64,000 nucleotides of DNA, taken from Notoacmeibacter marinus. Lineage in GTDB: Bacteria > Pseudomonadota > Alphaproteobacteria > Rhizobiales > Rhizobiaceae. Both the position numbers and the translations under genes were made by a program. Shown piece by piece: positions 34,215 through 42,699 of the stretch (position 1 is its first letter; every line of letters begins with the position of its first letter). The notes under the pieces were generated by a model that worked only from the letters and a program-made list of their open reading frames with translations, made no database searches and was not told the origin of the DNA. Location: NCBI RefSeq assembly GCF_002238045.1, contig NZ_NBYO01000001.1:806001-870000 (forward strand). The letters run 5' to 3'.

Positions 34215-35630
34215 TCATTGCGCGGGGATGGAAGCGTTCCGGTTGCGCTTTTCGATAAGGGCAAGCGCTTCTTCCAGTTCACCCATGGACTTGTCGGCGC
34301 GGGCGCGAAGCGTCTCGATATTGGCCTCGACGAAGTTCGCCTTCTCTTCTTCCTCCTGTTCGGGGCTGAACCGGACGAGGAAGGCGAGGAAGGAAGCGAC
34401 CGTCACGATGATGCCGAGGATGAAGAAGGCTTCGGACCAGTCGATCACGTTCTTGAAGAGGAAGCCCGCCAGGACCGCGCCGGCATTGCCGCCCGCGCCG
34501 ACCACGCCGGCCACCGCGCCGAGCGCCTTCTTGTTGATGAAGGGAACGACGGAGTAGGTCGCGCCCTCCGCCATCTGCGTGAAGAGCGAGAAGACAATCA
34601 GCGCCGGCAGAGCCAGGAAGAGGACGTGCATCTGGCTGAAGACCATCAGCGCACAGCCTTCGAAGAAGATGCACATGAACAGCCAGAACGCCCGGCCCCT
34701 AAGTCCCCAGAGCGAGCCGAAATTGTCGCCGAAAATTCCGCCCAGCGTGCGGGCGAACAGGTTCATCAGACCGAAGGACGCGGCGACGAAGCCTGCCGTT
34801 ACAAGTGTCAGGTCGAAATAGTCCATGAAATAGAGCGCAGCGACGTTGTTCACCGTGAGCTCAATGCCGAAGCAGGCGCCATAGATGACGAACAGCACCC
34901 AGACCCGGCCATCCTTCAGGGCGTGCATGTAGTTGCCGGTGACCTTCTTCTTGGCCTCCAGCTTTCCCTGCGCACGCAGATCGTCGAAATTGCCGTCGGG
35001 CGCGTCCTGCGTCAGGAAGTAATATCCGATGCCGATCAGGAAGATGATGGTGCCGACGACGATCATCGACAGGCGCCAACCGACCGCTTCGGAAAAGCCG
35101 AAGCCAACGACCATGACCGAAAAGAGCAGCGGCATGACGAACTGTGTGACGCCGCCGCCGAGATTGCCCCAGCCGGCGCTTGTCGCATTGGCCTGGCCGA
35201 CCACATTGGGCGCGAACATGACTGAGGTGTGGTACTGCGTGATCACGAAGGACGCGCCGATGCAGCCGATCAGCACACGGAAAAGCAGGAACGTCTCGAA
35301 GGTCTGCGCAAGTCCGATGCCCATGACCGGCAGCGAGCCGAGGATGAGCAGCCAGGTATAGGATTTGCGCGGGCCGATCCGGTCGCAGAGCCAGCCGATG
35401 AACAGCCGTGCGAAGATCGTCATCGACACCGAACCGATGATCGCCCAGCCGATCTGATCGGGTGTCAGTTTCAGTTCGTCGCGCACGACGCTCATTAGCG
35501 GTGCGATGCCGAACCAGGCGAAAAAGCAGGAGAAGAACGCAAACCACGTCATGTGGAAGGTTCTGATCTGCACCATCTTCACATTGAGGAAGTTGGACCA
35601 CAGTGCCGTGGCTTTGTTTTGCAATTCCAT
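34215..35630 (-). CDS. narK1: Nitrate transporter, NarK1 type (MFS)
   Basis: Major facilitator of 471 residues of the nitrate/nitrite porter family. The N-terminal RTFHMTWFAFFSCFFAWFGIAP is typical of type I (NarK1/NasA/NRT2-like) carriers, thought to be nitrate-proton symporters; GWGNLGGGVTQFVMPLLF and VVGAGGNAGAVLAGF are the two nitrate signatures. Thus both carrier types found fused in Paracoccus exist here as separate genes in the same order. GGAGGGA precedes the ATG. The C-terminal 60 residues are acidic, coiled-coil-like. An FNR-type box sits about 85 bp upstream, making this the probable operon head. Confidence 0.93.
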   Translation of the reverse strand: MELQNKATALWSNFLNVKMVQIRTFHMTWFAFFSCFFAWFGIAPLMSVVRDELKLTPDQIGWAIIGSVSMTIFARLFIGWLCDRIGPRKSYTWLLILGSLPVMGIGLAQTFETFLLFRVLIGCIGASFVITQYHTSVMFAPNVVGQANATSAGWGNLGGGVTQFVMPLLFSVMVVGFGFSEAVGWRLSMIVVGTIIFLIGIGYYFLTQDAPDGNFDDLRAQGKLEAKKKVTGNYMHALKDGRVWVLFVIYGACFGIELTVNNVAALYFMDYFDLTLVTAGFVAASFGLMNLFARTLGGIFGDNFGSLWGLRGRAFWLFMCIFFEGCALMVFSQMHVLFLALPALIVFSLFTQMAEGATYSVVPFINKKALGAVAGVVGAGGNAGAVLAGFLFKNVIDWSEAFFILGIIVTVASFLAFLVRFSPEQEEEEKANFVEANIETLRARADKSMGELEEALALIEKRNRNASIPAQ

Positions 35631-35712
35631 AACGGTCCCTCCGCCATTGGCAGCGAAAAGAGGCTGCCTTATTGGAATGGGGAGGGAATGCGCACTCTCC
35701 GGTTGCGGTCAG

Positions 35713-35726
35713 TTGATCTGGGTCAA
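35713..35726 (-). promoter_or_regulatory. FNR/NarR-type box upstream of narK1
   Basis: TTGATCTGGGTCAA fits TTGA-N6-TCAA with one departure from the strict TTGAT-N4-ATCAA consensus. It lies 83 bp before the narK1 start, suitable for activation of the nar operon. Confidence 0.7.
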
Positions 35727-35827
35727 GAAACCGCGAAAAGGGTAGTGAAATAATTGGGTTAGCAAGAAATTTCGTGCCTCTCCTTGACACCTTTCAACCG
35801 TTTGAACGTTGCATGTCAATTGGCGCC

Positions 35828-35841
35828 TTGATATATATCAA
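35828..35841 (+). promoter_or_regulatory. FNR-type box upstream of the NarR-like regulator gene
   Basis: TTGATATATATCAA is a perfect FNR consensus palindrome 48 bp before the regulator's start codon. The short distance allows either autoregulation by repression or activation by another FNR family member. Confidence 0.75.
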
Positions 35842-35888
35842 GCTAAGATCCGACAATTATCAACCTAAGCGCGAAAGCTGTTTCGACG

Positions 35889-36584
35889 ATGATCGACACC
35901 TATCGTAAAGACATTCGCGGCCTCGACCTCTTCGCGGACATGGAGCCGGAGAGCTTCGACGCGCTCATGCGCGGCGCCTATGTGCAGAGCTTTCCGCCTC
36001 AGATCCAGTTGATCAGCGAGGGCGAAGCGCCCGACTTCCTGCATGTGGTCCTGTCCGGCTCGGTCGATTTGTTCTCGACATGGAACGGTCGTGAAACCAG
36101 CATGGCGACACTCTATCCCATCTCGACCTTCATCCTTGCGGCATCGGTCAAGAACGCGCCTTATCTGATGTCGGCGCGTACGCTGGAGCGCAGCCGTATC
36201 GCTCTGCTGCCGTCAGAGGATGTGCGGGCGATCTTCGACACCGACAATTCGTTCGCGCGCACCATCGTGACGGAGCTTGCCCAATGCTACCGCTCCGTCG
36301 TCAAGAACACCAAGGACCTGAAGCTGCGGACGTCGCTGGAGCGGCTGGCCAATTATCTGCTGCGCCAGCGCAGGCGGACCGGCAGCGACGAATTCGATCT
36401 GCGGATGGAAAAGCGCCGGCTGGCCTCGTTTCTCGGCATGACGCCGGAAAACCTCAGCCGCGCCTTCAAAGGTCTCGAACCCTATGGCGTCAAGGTGAAG
36501 GGTAGCCATATCGCGATCACCAATCCGGACGATCTGCTGCAATTCGCAAAGCCCGATCCACTGATCGACGATTATTCGATCTGA
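35889..36584 (+). CDS. narR: Crp/Fnr-family regulator, NarR-like
   Basis: A 231-residue regulator with an N-terminal cyclic-nucleotide-type fold (about residues 15-130) and a C-terminal winged helix with RLASFLGMTPENLSRAFKGLE (about residues 177-197), whose recognition helix (E..SR) fits TTGA-type half sites. The N-terminal cysteine cluster of FNR is missing; only one Cys is seen in the whole protein, so it cannot carry a [4Fe-4S] sensor. Divergent position to narK1K2GHJI and the missing cysteines match NarR of Paracoccus, which responds to nitrate or nitrite. The exact ligand is not visible from sequence; Nnr/Dnr-type NO sensing is the alternative. Confidence 0.8.
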   Translation: MIDTYRKDIRGLDLFADMEPESFDALMRGAYVQSFPPQIQLISEGEAPDFLHVVLSGSVDLFSTWNGRETSMATLYPISTFILAASVKNAPYLMSARTLERSRIALLPSEDVRAIFDTDNSFARTIVTELAQCYRSVVKNTKDLKLRTSLERLANYLLRQRRRTGSDEFDLRMEKRRLASFLGMTPENLSRAFKGLEPYGVKVKGSHIAITNPDDLLQFAKPDPLIDDYSI

Positions 36585-36599
36585 CGAGACCCGCCGGAG

Positions 36600-37204
36600 C
36601 AGCCTGACCTGGTCCCGCTCCCACCAGCCGATCCCATTCGGAGGCAGCCATTGCCGGCGCGGATACAATGCCTGCGGTTGCGACGGAACAGGCGCATGTT
36701 TCTCATCGTACCGGCTCTTCTTCCGAAACCCTTGTGTGCTGATGCTCGGTGAGCCCAACACCATTCCGATGGCGATTGCCCGATGTCGGGCATCTCTGCC
36801 ATGGCCCTGTCGCCGATGGGCGTTCTGGCGGACGCAGGAAGCGCCGGGAGAATGGTCGCGGCACCTTTGTAGTCGCTGACCTAAACCTTCGGTGAGCAGC
36901 ATGATGACCGGTCGTCCGATCTGGTCGCAGAGCGCATGGAGCTTCGAGTTCAGACCGCCTCTGGTTCGCCCGATACGTCTGGGAACCCCCTCCCCGTTTT
37001 TTAAGGCTGGCGGCAGTGCGGTGCGCCTTGAGATGCGTCGCGTCGACCACCAGCTCGTCCGGCTCGACCGACCCATCGCCAAAGCACGCAGACGCCTGCC
37101 TGCAGTTTCGCTGCAGCCGAACGTGACGGACCCGCTCGAGATCGAGCGGCTGGTTCTGGAGCTGAAGATCCATGCCGGCATCCACACCTTTCCCAATCAT
37201 GCAC
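36600..37204 (-). pseudogene. Degenerate IS5-family transposase remnant
   Basis: Fragments of one transposase are spread over the minus-strand frames: LVVDATHLKAHRTAASL, then VPRRIGRTRGGLNSKLHALC and IGRPVIMLLTEG, then VSDYKGAATILPALPAS, all in the order of IS5-family (IS427-like) DDE transposases. At least two frameshifts break it, one at about 37000 and one at about 36890. The N-terminal 80-100 residues and the C-terminal DDE part after about 36790 are missing or unrecognisable. No intact terminal inverted repeats or target duplication were found. It marks a decayed insertion between the nar and phn regions. Confidence 0.8.
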
Positions 37205-37476
37205 CCGGGTCGCGATACCTGCCGCTCTTTAGGGAGAAGCAGATTCTCTGCCGCGACCGGCGAAATGAAATCGGTTCTGCCTGGGGAGATGTCCTACAAG
37301 ACACTGTTCGAATGCGTTCTGCCGGCCGGTTCGCGATCCTCACGCGCCCAGGCGTTGATCGAGGAGATCATCACCAGGCCGCCAATCACGCCGTGGGTCG
37401 GTCCGAGACGCCGTAAAGGTCGACCGCAGCGCGGTCAGCCATCGCACATCTGCAAAAAACGTCGCCTTACATCTCT
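37205..37476. other. Intergenic stretch without a supported gene
   Basis: Between the IS remnant and the PHO box. Short open frames exist on both strands (for example SYKTLFECVLPAGSRSSRAQ on the plus strand) but none has a ribosome binding site or a recognisable product. It may be further decayed insertion material. Confidence 0.4.
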
Positions 37477-37494
37477 TTGTCACCCGACTGTCAC
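37477..37494 (+). promoter_or_regulatory. PHO box upstream of phnG
   Basis: TTGTCAC CCGA CTGTCAC: two 7-bp direct repeats spaced by 4 bases, a near-perfect PhoB binding site. It lies 44 bp before the phnG start and predicts induction of the phn operon by phosphate starvation. Confidence 0.85.
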
Positions 37495-37537
37495 GGAGCC
37501 GCACTAGTCCGGCATCGATTTCGGAAAGGGGATGGCC

Positions 37538-37999
37538 ATGCTTGACGGTGCGGGAACAGACGCAAGACGAAGAGACCGGTTTGCGGTTCTGGCGCGCTGC
37601 GATTTCACCGAACTGGAGCAGAGATTCCGCACGCTGGATCTCGATCCGGACGTCACCTTCCTGCGGCCGGTCGAAACCGGCCTCGTCATGCTGCGTGGCC
37701 GCGCGGGCGGTACGGGAGCAGCCTTCAATATTGGTGAAGCGACAGTCACCCGCGCATCCGTCAGGCTTGGCGACGGGCGTATCGGCCATTCGGTGGCTCT
37801 CGGTCGCGACCGGAAACGGGCAACGCTCGCTGCGGTTGTCGACGCGCTCGCCAGCGATGCCGATGAGGAAATCCGCGTCGAGGAAGCGATCATTGCGCCA
37901 TTGCGCCGTGCGCTGAGCGAAGCAGACCGCCACGAGGTCGAACGGGTCGCGGCCACCAAGGTCGACTTCTTCACCATGGTGCGCGGGGAAGACGAATGA
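37538..37999 (+). CDS. phnG: C-P lyase core subunit PhnG
   Basis: Part of the PhnGHIJ core complex that, with PhnI, displaces adenine of ATP by phosphonate. The 153-residue protein carries RRRDRFAVLARC at the N terminus, VMLRGRAGGTGAAFNIGEATVTR in the middle and the C-terminal KVDFFTMVRGED, all PhnG features. The ATG at 37538 is chosen over 37532 because AAGGGG directly abuts the first. Its stop overlaps the phnH start (ATGA). It is the first gene of the operon behind a PHO box. Confidence 0.95.
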   Translation: MLDGAGTDARRRDRFAVLARCDFTELEQRFRTLDLDPDVTFLRPVETGLVMLRGRAGGTGAAFNIGEATVTRASVRLGDGRIGHSVALGRDRKRATLAAVVDALASDADEEIRVEEAIIAPLRRALSEADRHEVERVAATKVDFFTMVRGEDE

Positions 38000-38619
38000 G
38001 CCTTTCACCCCATCACGATACGAACGCGTCTACGCTTTCCGGCGGGTTTTTCGATCCGGTTCGTCAGGCCCAGCAGGCCTTTCATGCGCTGATGAACGCT
38101 CTGGCGCGGCCCGGAACGGTTCAGCCTATCGAGGCGGTCGAAGCGCCGGCGGCACTGCCCCGCCTCTTCGGGACCATCGCCTGTACCCTGCTCGACCCCG
38201 ACACCCGGCTGTTCCTCGATCCAATGCTGGCTGGCGATCCGCATGTCGCCGAATGGATGACCTTCCAGACCGGCACGGCTATCGTCGGCCATGAATCGGA
38301 GGCCATGTTCGGCATGATTTCCGATAGCCGCGAGGTCGAGCTGGCCGCGTTCTGCGCCGGCGATCAGGCCTATCCGGACCGCTCGACCACGTTGTGCCTG
38401 TCCGTGTCGTCGTTTTCCGGCGGTAAAGCGCTGCGCTGCACCGGCCCGGGCATCGAGACCAGCCACACTATCGCGCCCGCCGGTCTGCCGGCAGATTTCG
38501 CCGAGCAATGGGCCGCCAATCACGTGCTCTTTCCGCGCGGCGTCGATCTGTTCCTCAGCTGCGAGGGCGAAGGCGTGATCGGCCTGCCGCGCTCCATCCA
38601 GATCGCTTCGGAGACCTGA
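37996..38619 (+). CDS. phnH: C-P lyase core subunit PhnH
   Basis: A 207-residue PLP-transferase-fold subunit without cofactor that caps the PhnGHIJ core. Seen: GGFFDPVRQAQQAFHALMNALARPGT near the N terminus (about residues 16-41), LLDPDTRLFLDP, and the closing FPRGVDLFLSCEGEGVIGLPRS, all PhnH family blocks. It overlaps phnG by 4 bases and ends 2 bp before phnI. Confidence 0.95.
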   Translation: MSLSPHHDTNASTLSGGFFDPVRQAQQAFHALMNALARPGTVQPIEAVEAPAALPRLFGTIACTLLDPDTRLFLDPMLAGDPHVAEWMTFQTGTAIVGHESEAMFGMISDSREVELAAFCAGDQAYPDRSTTLCLSVSSFSGGKALRCTGPGIETSHTIAPAGLPADFAEQWAANHVLFPRGVDLFLSCEGEGVIGLPRSIQIASET

Positions 38620-38621
38620 TC

Positions 38622-39755
38622 ATGTATGTCGCCGTCAAGGGTGGCGAAACCGCCATCGACAACGCCCACCGTCTCCTCGCCGAGAAGCGCCGTGGCGACC
38701 GCCGCCTGCCCGCACTGACGCTGGGTCAGATCGCTGAACAGCTTGCCCTTTCCGTCGCGCGCGTCATGGCCGAAGGCGCGCTTTACGACACCCAGCTCGC
38801 AGCGCTCGCCGTAAAGCAGGCGCGAGGCGATCTGATCGAGGCGATCTTCCTCCTGCGCGCCTATCGCACGACCTTGCCACGGCTTTACGACAGCGTGCCG
38901 GTCGATACCGGCGCGATGCTGATCGAGCGGCGCATCTCGGCCTGCTTCAAGGATCTGCCGGGCGGGCAGCTTCTCGGCCCGACCTTCGACTACACCCATC
39001 GGCTGCTCGATCCCAACCTCGTCGGCGAGGAAGAGCAGACGACCGATCTGCAGACCGGTCCGGTGGGCGACGCCGTCGTCCGCGTCTCCGACCTTCTGGC
39101 CAATGACGATCTGATCGAGGGCGAAGAGCCTGTCACGAACGGGCATGGCGTGGAGCCGGAGCCGGGCGACATGACGCGCGAGCCGCTCTCCTATCCGCTA
39201 ACGCGCGAGCAGCGATTGCAGGCCCTGGCGCGCGGCGATGAGGGCTTTCTGCTCGCGCTCGGCTATTCGACCCAGCGCGGCTATGGCCGCAACCATCCCT
39301 TCGCCGGCGAAATCCGTATCGGAGCGGTGGAGGTGGAGATCGATCTGCCGGAGCTGGGCCACGCGGTGCCGATCGGCCGCGTGCAACTGACGGAATGCCA
39401 GATGGTCAACCAGTTTCGCGGCTCGTCCGAGATGCCGCCGCAATTCACCCGCGGCTACGGCCTCGTCTTCGGCCAGAGCGAACGCAAGGCGATGAGCATG
39501 GCGCTGGTGGACCGGGCGCTGCGGGCGCGCGAATTCGAGGAAGACATCATCGCACCGGCGCAGGACGAGGAATTCGTCGTCAGCCATTGCGACAATGTAC
39601 AGGCGACCGGTTTCGTCGAGCATCTCAAACTGCCGCACTATGTCGATTTCCAGTCCGAACTGCAGCTCATCCGCACGCTCCGCAAGGAATGGGCGGACGG
39701 TGCCGGGACGGACGACGACGAGGATACGGGCTTCTCGCAGGAGGCAGCGGAATGA
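38622..39755 (+). CDS. phnI: C-P lyase core subunit PhnI
   Basis: PhnI, helped by G, H and L, forms ribosyl-triphosphate phosphonate from ATP and phosphonate and has nucleosidase activity. The 377-residue product begins MYVAVKGGETAIDNAHRLLA and has TTLPRLYDSVPVDT, LGYSTQRGYGRNHPFAGEIR and CQMVNQFRG, plus the C-terminal FVVSHCDNVQATGFVEHLKLPHYVDFQSE region conserved in PhnI. The ATG at 38622 follows phnH by 2 bp; its end overlaps phnJ by 4 bp. Confidence 0.96.
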   Translation: MYVAVKGGETAIDNAHRLLAEKRRGDRRLPALTLGQIAEQLALSVARVMAEGALYDTQLAALAVKQARGDLIEAIFLLRAYRTTLPRLYDSVPVDTGAMLIERRISACFKDLPGGQLLGPTFDYTHRLLDPNLVGEEEQTTDLQTGPVGDAVVRVSDLLANDDLIEGEEPVTNGHGVEPEPGDMTREPLSYPLTREQRLQALARGDEGFLLALGYSTQRGYGRNHPFAGEIRIGAVEVEIDLPELGHAVPIGRVQLTECQMVNQFRGSSEMPPQFTRGYGLVFGQSERKAMSMALVDRALRAREFEEDIIAPAQDEEFVVSHCDNVQATGFVEHLKLPHYVDFQSELQLIRTLRKEWADGAGTDDDEDTGFSQEAAE

Positions 39756-40669
39756 GCACGATCCTCGATCTGATGGCGGAGCAGCCCTCCAGCGACCTGG
39801 CGCATTACAATTTCGCCTATCTGGACGAACAGACCAAGCGGATGATCCGCCGCGCGATCCTCAAGGCCATCGCCGTGCCGGGCTATCAGGTGCCGTTCGG
39901 CAGCCGCGAGATGCCGATGCCCTATGGCTGGGGCACCGGCGGCGTGCAGGTGACGGCTTCGATCCTCGGGGCCGAAGACGTGCTGAAGGTGATCGACCAG
40001 GGCGCGGACGATACGACCAATGCCGTCTCCATCCGCAAATTCTTCGAGCATGTCGCCGGCGTGAAGACCACGACCAGCACCGAAGAGGCGACGGTGATCC
40101 AGACGCGGCACCGCATTCCGGAGCGGCCTCTGGAGCCCGGACAGACGATCGTCTTCCAAGTGCCGATCCCCGAGCCTCTGCGCTTTCTGGAGCCGCGCGA
40201 GACCGAAACGCGGGCCATGCACGCGCTCGAGGAATACGGGCTGATGCATGTGAAGCTCTACGAGGACATCGCCCGTCACGGCCACATCGCGACGACCTAT
40301 GCCTATCCGGTCAAGGTCGCCGGCCGCTATGTGATGGACCCCTCGCCGACCCCGAAATTCGACAATCCGAAGATGCACCGGAACGCCGCCCTGCAGCTTT
40401 ATGGCGCCGGCCGCGAAGCGCGCATCTATGCGATCCCGCCCTATACCGAGGTCGTCAGCCTCGACTTCGAGGATCACCCTTTCGAGGTGAACCGGTTCGA
40501 TCGGCCCTGCGCGCTCTGCGGCGCGGAGAACGTCTATCTCGACGAGGTCGTCACCGACGATGCCGGCGGGCGCATGTTCGTCTGTTCGGACACCGACAAT
40601 TGCGAGAGCCGCCGCGCCGACGGCCATGTGGGCGAAATGGGCGTACCGGCGGCGGAGGCAGCGGAATGA
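39752..40669 (+). CDS. phnJ: Carbon-phosphorus lyase PhnJ (radical SAM)
   Basis: PhnJ cleaves the C-P bond of 5-phosphoribosyl-1-phosphonate, giving alkane and 5-phosphoribosyl-1,2-cyclic phosphate. The 305-residue protein has the unusual radical-SAM cluster pattern CX2CX21CX5C, from CALC near residue 254 to the Cys of SDTDNC, and the glycyl-radical-site region EYGLMHVKLYEDIARHGHIATTYAYPV. It overlaps phnI and the following GNAT gene by ATGA junctions. The C-terminal extension is short and acidic. Confidence 0.97.
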   Translation: MSTILDLMAEQPSSDLAHYNFAYLDEQTKRMIRRAILKAIAVPGYQVPFGSREMPMPYGWGTGGVQVTASILGAEDVLKVIDQGADDTTNAVSIRKFFEHVAGVKTTTSTEEATVIQTRHRIPERPLEPGQTIVFQVPIPEPLRFLEPRETETRAMHALEEYGLMHVKLYEDIARHGHIATTYAYPVKVAGRYVMDPSPTPKFDNPKMHRNAALQLYGAGREARIYAIPPYTEVVSLDFEDHPFEVNRFDRPCALCGAENVYLDEVVTDDAGGRMFVCSDTDNCESRRADGHVGEMGVPAAEAAE

Positions 40670-41154
40670 GCCTTGCGCAAACGCTTCCGCTGGAAGACGC
40701 CCTGCAGTGCCGGCAGGCGGGCGCGGACGATGCGGCCGCGCTTCTGCGGCTGATCGGCCAGCCCGACTACAATGGCGAGGCGATGGACGAGGCGGGCGCC
40801 CGCCGGGTGCTGGACGCCATGGCCGCCTACCCGTTCTACCGCGCCTATCTGTTCGAGGATGCGCTGGGCGTGGCAGGCATGGTGTGCCTCATCGTGATGG
40901 ACAATCTGGGCCACAGGGGCGCGCCCGTGGCGCTGGTGGAGAATGTCATCGTCGCCGAGGACCGCCAGGGACAGGGCCTCGGCCGCGCCATGATCGCCGA
41001 AATGGCGACACTGGCCGAACGTCAGGGCGCCTACAAGCTGATCCTCGCCACCTCCATGAAGCGCGAGGGCGCGCATGGCTTTTACGAGCGGCTCGGTTTC
41101 GAGCGCTACGGCTATTCCTACGGCCTGCCGCTGCAATTGGAGGACGAGGCATGA
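40666..41154 (+). CDS. GNAT-family N-acetyltransferase inside the phn operon
   Basis: A 162-residue GNAT acetyltransferase inserted between phnJ and phnK with ATGA overlaps on both sides, so it is translated as part of the operon. The acetyl-CoA motif A is VIVAEDRQGQGLGRAMIAEM (about residues 93-112) and the C-terminal FYERLGFERYGYSYGL is typical. By position it could acetylate aminoalkylphosphonates, as E. coli PhnO does, but phnO lies at the end of the E. coli operon and no specific PhnO likeness could be shown. The symbol is left empty. Confidence 0.85.
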   Translation: MSLAQTLPLEDALQCRQAGADDAAALLRLIGQPDYNGEAMDEAGARRVLDAMAAYPFYRAYLFEDALGVAGMVCLIVMDNLGHRGAPVALVENVIVAEDRQGQGLGRAMIAEMATLAERQGAYKLILATSMKREGAHGFYERLGFERYGYSYGLPLQLEDEA

Positions 41155-41969
41155 ACCAGCAGCTCTCGACGGATGAAAGGGCCCGCATGGCGGCTCATGA
41201 CGGCCCGCTGCTCAGCGTGCGCGACCTGACCAAGCGCTACGGGCAGCGCATCGGCTGCGACGACATCTCCTTCGATGTGTGGCCGGGCGAAGTGCTGGCC
41301 ATCGTCGGCGAAAGCGGTTCGGGCAAGACGACGCTGCTGAACTGCATCTCGACCCGCCTGCCGGCCACGTCGGGCACGGTGACCTACCAGATGCGCGACG
41401 GTCAGCCCCGCAATCTCTTCGAAATGGAAGAGGCGGAACGGCGGCACCTGCTGCGCACCGACTGGGGCTTCGTGCATCAGAACCCGGCCGACGGGCTACG
41501 CATGACGGTCTCCGCCGGCGCCAATGTCGGCGAGCGGCTGATGGCCGTCGGCAACCGGCATTACGGTCAGATCCGCGAAACCGCCACGGACTGGCTGTCG
41601 CGGGTGGAGATCATGGCCGAGCGGATCGACGATCAGCCGCGCGCCTTTTCCGGCGGCATGCGCCAGCGGCTTCAAATCGCACGCAATCTCGTCACCGCGC
41701 CGCGTCTGGTCTTTATGGACGAGCCGACCGGCGGGCTGGACGTCTCGGTGCAGGCGCGGCTGCTCGACCTGTTGCGCGGCCTCGTCGCCGATCTCGGCCT
41801 CGCCGTCATCATCGTGACGCACGATCTCGCCGTGGCGCGGCTTCTGTCCGACCGCATCATGGTGATGAAAGACGGCCATGTGATCGAAACGGGGCTGACG
41901 GATCGCGTCCTCGACGATCCGCAGGCGCCCTACACCCAGCTTCTCGTCTCTTCCATCCTGCAGGTCTGA
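41151..41969 (+). CDS. phnK: C-P lyase ABC-type subunit PhnK
   Basis: ATP-binding-cassette protein of 272 residues that docks on the PhnGHIJ core rather than acting in transport. Seen: Walker A GESGSGKTTLLN (about residues 48-59), signature SGGMRQRLQIARNL, Walker B LVFMDEPTGGLDVS, and the H-loop THD. The oligopeptide/dipeptide transporter-like C-terminus (PYTQLLVSSIL) is normal for PhnK. It starts inside the GNAT stop (ATGA) and is followed 3 bp later by phnL. Confidence 0.94.
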   Translation: MNQQLSTDERARMAAHDGPLLSVRDLTKRYGQRIGCDDISFDVWPGEVLAIVGESGSGKTTLLNCISTRLPATSGTVTYQMRDGQPRNLFEMEEAERRHLLRTDWGFVHQNPADGLRMTVSAGANVGERLMAVGNRHYGQIRETATDWLSRVEIMAERIDDQPRAFSGGMRQRLQIARNLVTAPRLVFMDEPTGGLDVSVQARLLDLLRGLVADLGLAVIIVTHDLAVARLLSDRIMVMKDGHVIETGLTDRVLDDPQAPYTQLLVSSILQV

Positions 41970-41972
41970 CCC

Positions 41973-42695
41973 GTGATCACCATACCCACCGAGCAGCAGC
42001 CGCTCATCGTCCGCGATCTGGCCAAAAGCTTCACCATGCATCTGCAGGGCGGTCGTTCTCTGCCGGTGCTCGCCAATGCCGGCTTCGCTCTGAAGGCAGG
42101 CGAATGCGCCGTGCTCGCCGGGCCCTCCGGCGTCGGCAAAAGCTCCATCCTCAAGATGATCTACGGCAATTACGCCGTGAACAGCGGCTCCATCGCTGTC
42201 TGGCACGAAGGCGCCGTGATCGATCTGGCCACGGCCGAGCCGCGCGCCGTCATGGCCGTGCGCAAGCGGACCATCGGCTATGTCAGCCAGTTCCTGTCCG
42301 TGGTGCCCCGCGTCTCGACGCGCGACATCGTCGCCGAACCGATGATCGCCCGCGGCATCGACAGGCAGGAAGCCCGCGAGCGCGCCGAAACGCTGCTGGC
42401 GCGTCTCAACCTGCCGTCGCGCCTGTTCGACCTGCCGCCCGCCACCTTCTCGGGCGGCGAACAGCAGCGCGTGAACATCGCCCGCGGGTTCTCGACCAAC
42501 CATCCGATCCTGCTGCTCGACGAGCCGACCGCCTCGCTCGACAGCGCCAATCGCGATGTGGTCCTCGAGATTATTTCGGAGAAGAAGGCCGAAGGCGTGG
42601 CCCTCCTCGGCATCTTCCACGATCTCGATACGCGCGAACGGGTCGCCGATCATTTGATCGACGTTTCGGCCTTCGCGCCGGCGCAAGCCGCCTGA
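41973..42695 (+). CDS. phnL: C-P lyase ABC-type subunit PhnL
   Basis: Second ABC ATPase of the C-P lyase, needed with GHI to make the ribosyl triphosphate phosphonate and shown to bind onto the PhnK-core assembly. The 240-residue protein has Walker [16 protein letters not shown]-loop [13 protein letters not shown], signature [14 protein letters not shown] and Walker [14 protein letters not shown], close to the LolD/MacB-like class of PhnL. The GTG start at 41973 follows the phnK stop by 3 bp. Confidence 0.94.
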   Translation: MITIPTEQQPLIVRDLAKSFTMHLQGGRSLPVLANAGFALKAGECAVLAGPSGVGKSSILKMIYGNYAVNSGSIAVWHEGAVIDLATAEPRAVMAVRKRTIGYVSQFLSVVPRVSTRDIVAEPMIARGIDRQEARERAETLLARLNLPSRLFDLPPATFSGGEQQRVNIARGFSTNHPILLLDEPTASLDSANRDVVLEIISEKKAEGVALLGIFHDLDTRERVADHLIDVSAFAPAQAA

Positions 42696-42699
42696 TCCA

